A DNA stretch of 6,942 nt. Source: Rhodocyclaceae bacterium. Lineage in GTDB: Bacteria > Pseudomonadota > Gammaproteobacteria > Burkholderiales > Rhodocyclaceae. The DNA lies in assembly GCA_025361105.1 (NCBI GenBank), contig JANYAW010000300.1, positions 1 through 6,942 of the forward strand, in the 5' to 3' direction. Positions 5,863 through 6,942 of this stretch are shown piece after piece. The notes under the pieces are model-generated. The model had not been told where the DNA came from and searched no databases. It saw only the letters and a list, made by a program, of their open reading frames with translations. The translations under genes were made by a program, and so were the position numbers. Each line of letters starts with the position of its first letter. The first letter of the stretch is position 1.

Positions 5863-6942
5863 ATGCAAACAGGTCTTGATCGATTACTCAATGATGCAGT
5901 GCTACAACGTCGGTTGAAAGGTCGGCGCATCGCTTATTTGGCGCATCCTGCGTCGGTCACGCCATCGCTGATGCACGGTCTGGATGCGCTCGCCGCGCTG
6001 CCCGAAATTAACTTGACGGCGGCTTTCGGCCCGCAACACGGGCTGCGCGGCGACAAGCAAGACAACATGATGGAATCGCCGGATTTCATCGACCCGATTC
6101 ACAAGATTCCAGTGTTTAGTTTGTACGGCGAAGTACGTCGGCCGAGCGCACAAATGATGGATAGCTTCGACGTGTTGTTGGTGGACATGCAAGATTTGGG
6201 TTGTCGGATTTACACCTTCATCACCACACTGCGTTATGTGTTGGAAGCCGCGGCTGCATATGGCAAAACCGTGTGGGTACTCGACCGGCCGAACCCCGCT
6301 GGTCGTCCGGTGGAGGGGCTGACATTACGTGCCGGTTGGGAAAGTTTTGTCGGTGCAGGGGCAATGACTATGCGCCACGGCTTGACGCTGGGCGAGTTGG
6401 CGCGCTGGTTCATTGCGCATTTGCGGTTGGATGTCGATTGCGAAATTATTGCCATGCGTGACTGGCAACCTGATACCGCGCCGGGTTTCGGTTGGCCCAG
6501 TGACGAACGAAGCTGGGTCAATCCCAGCCCCAACGCAGCGAATATTTCGATGGCGCGTTGTTATGCCGGAACGGTAATGCTGGAAGGCACTACGCTCTCC
6601 GAAGGGCGCGGCACGACGAGGCCACTAGAGCTTTTCGGCGCACCGGATATTGACGCGTCGGCGCTATTGGCGACGATGCAAAAAATCGCGCCGCAATGGT
6701 TGGCCGGTTGCGTGTTGCGACCCTGTTGGTTCGAACCGACCTTTCACAAACATGCGCATTCGCTGTGTCAGGGAATTCAAATTCATGTGGACGTTGTTGC
6801 GCATTATCGCCACCACGATTTTCAGCCGTGGCGCCTGATGGCGCTGGCCTTCAAAGCCATCCGCACACTGCAACCGTGCTATCCGCTGTGGCGCGATTTT
6901 GCTTATGAATATGAGCAAGGTCGTTTGGCGATTGATTTAATC
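5863..6942 (+). CDS. namZ: NamZ/DUF1343 family exo-beta-N-acetylmuramidase-like protein (3' end outside window)
   Basis: The frame is open for 360 codons from ATG 5863 to the window edge; family members are about 400 residues, so roughly 40-50 are missing. NamZ (GH171) releases N-acetylmuramic acid from non-reducing ends of peptidoglycan glycans. Family motifs in order are FGPQHGLRGDKQDNM (55-69), VDMQDLGCRIYTF (107-119), DRPNP (141-145), NPSPN (220-224), EGTTLSEGRGTTRP (241-254), ELFGAP (256-261), PTFHKH (292-297) and CQGIQIHV (302-309). No signal peptide is present, unlike the exported B. subtilis YbbC/NamZ, so a cytosolic recycling role or another glycan substrate is likely. Residue 58 is Gln where YbbC, as I recall it, has Glu in PEHG, so muramidase activity should not be taken for granted. 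The SD is weak (GAGA at 5854-5857), which suggests translational coupling to the gene just upstream. Confidence 0.9.
   Translation, partial: MQTGLDRLLNDAVLQRRLKGRRIAYLAHPASVTPSLMHGLDALAALPEINLTAAFGPQHGLRGDKQDNMMESPDFIDPIHKIPVFSLYGEVRRPSAQMMDSFDVLLVDMQDLGCRIYTFITTLRYVLEAAAAYGKTVWVLDRPNPAGRPVEGLTLRAGWESFVGAGAMTMRHGLTLGELARWFIAHLRLDVDCEIIAMRDWQPDTAPGFGWPSDERSWVNPSPNAANISMARCYAGTVMLEGTTLSEGRGTTRPLELFGAPDIDASALLATMQKIAPQWLAGCVLRPCWFEPTFHKHAHSLCQGIQIHVDVVAHYRHHDFQPWRLMALAFKAIRTLQPCYPLWRDFAYEYEQGRLAIDLI

Overview
The window is a densely packed, all plus-strand stretch of bacterial chromosome with moderate GC. The gene content suggests a Gram-negative proteobacterium, perhaps beta or gamma. The evidence is a serralysin-type RTX metalloprotease without an N-terminal signal peptide (typical of type I secretion), a DOMON-like protein and a cytosolic NamZ/DUF1343 protein. 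The genus cannot be told from the sequence alone.

Layout: (1) 1-510 is the 3' end of a gene whose start lies upstream. It encodes a dockerin-like C-terminal module. (2) 511-650 is a 140-base intergenic gap with no clear terminator or promoter. It contains a short stretch resembling the Ig-like repeats of the next gene, and it ends in a good Shine-Dalgarno sequence. (3) 651-5255 encodes a 1534-residue multidomain metalloprotease. Its order is PPC, dystroglycan/cadherin-like Ig, PPC, peptidase M10 (HExxHxxGxxH plus Met-turn), M10 C-terminal region with RTX nonapeptides, six adhesin-type Ig/cadherin-like repeats, and a C-terminal dockerin-like module homologous to the end of gene 1. (4) 5289-5855 encodes a DOMON-like protein. 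(5) 5863 to the window end encodes a NamZ/DUF1343-family protein (exo-N-acetylmuramidase family), cut off at the right edge.

How they may work together: the first two genes look like tandem relatives that share a C-terminal Ca-binding module and end in a similar QFGVY tail. They are probably large secreted or surface proteins. The DOMON-like and NamZ genes are only 7 bases apart and look co-transcribed. NamZ suggests a role in cell-wall sugar recycling. The 33-base gap between the protease and the DOMON gene has no obvious terminator, so read-through is possible, but a functional link between protease and recycling genes is inference only.

Most notable points: a serralysin core embedded in an adhesin-like chain that ends in a dockerin-like module; a mirror-order (A-B-C-C-B-A) arrangement of the six Ig-like repeats; and a Gln where the B. 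subtilis NamZ family member has the Glu of its PEHG motif.
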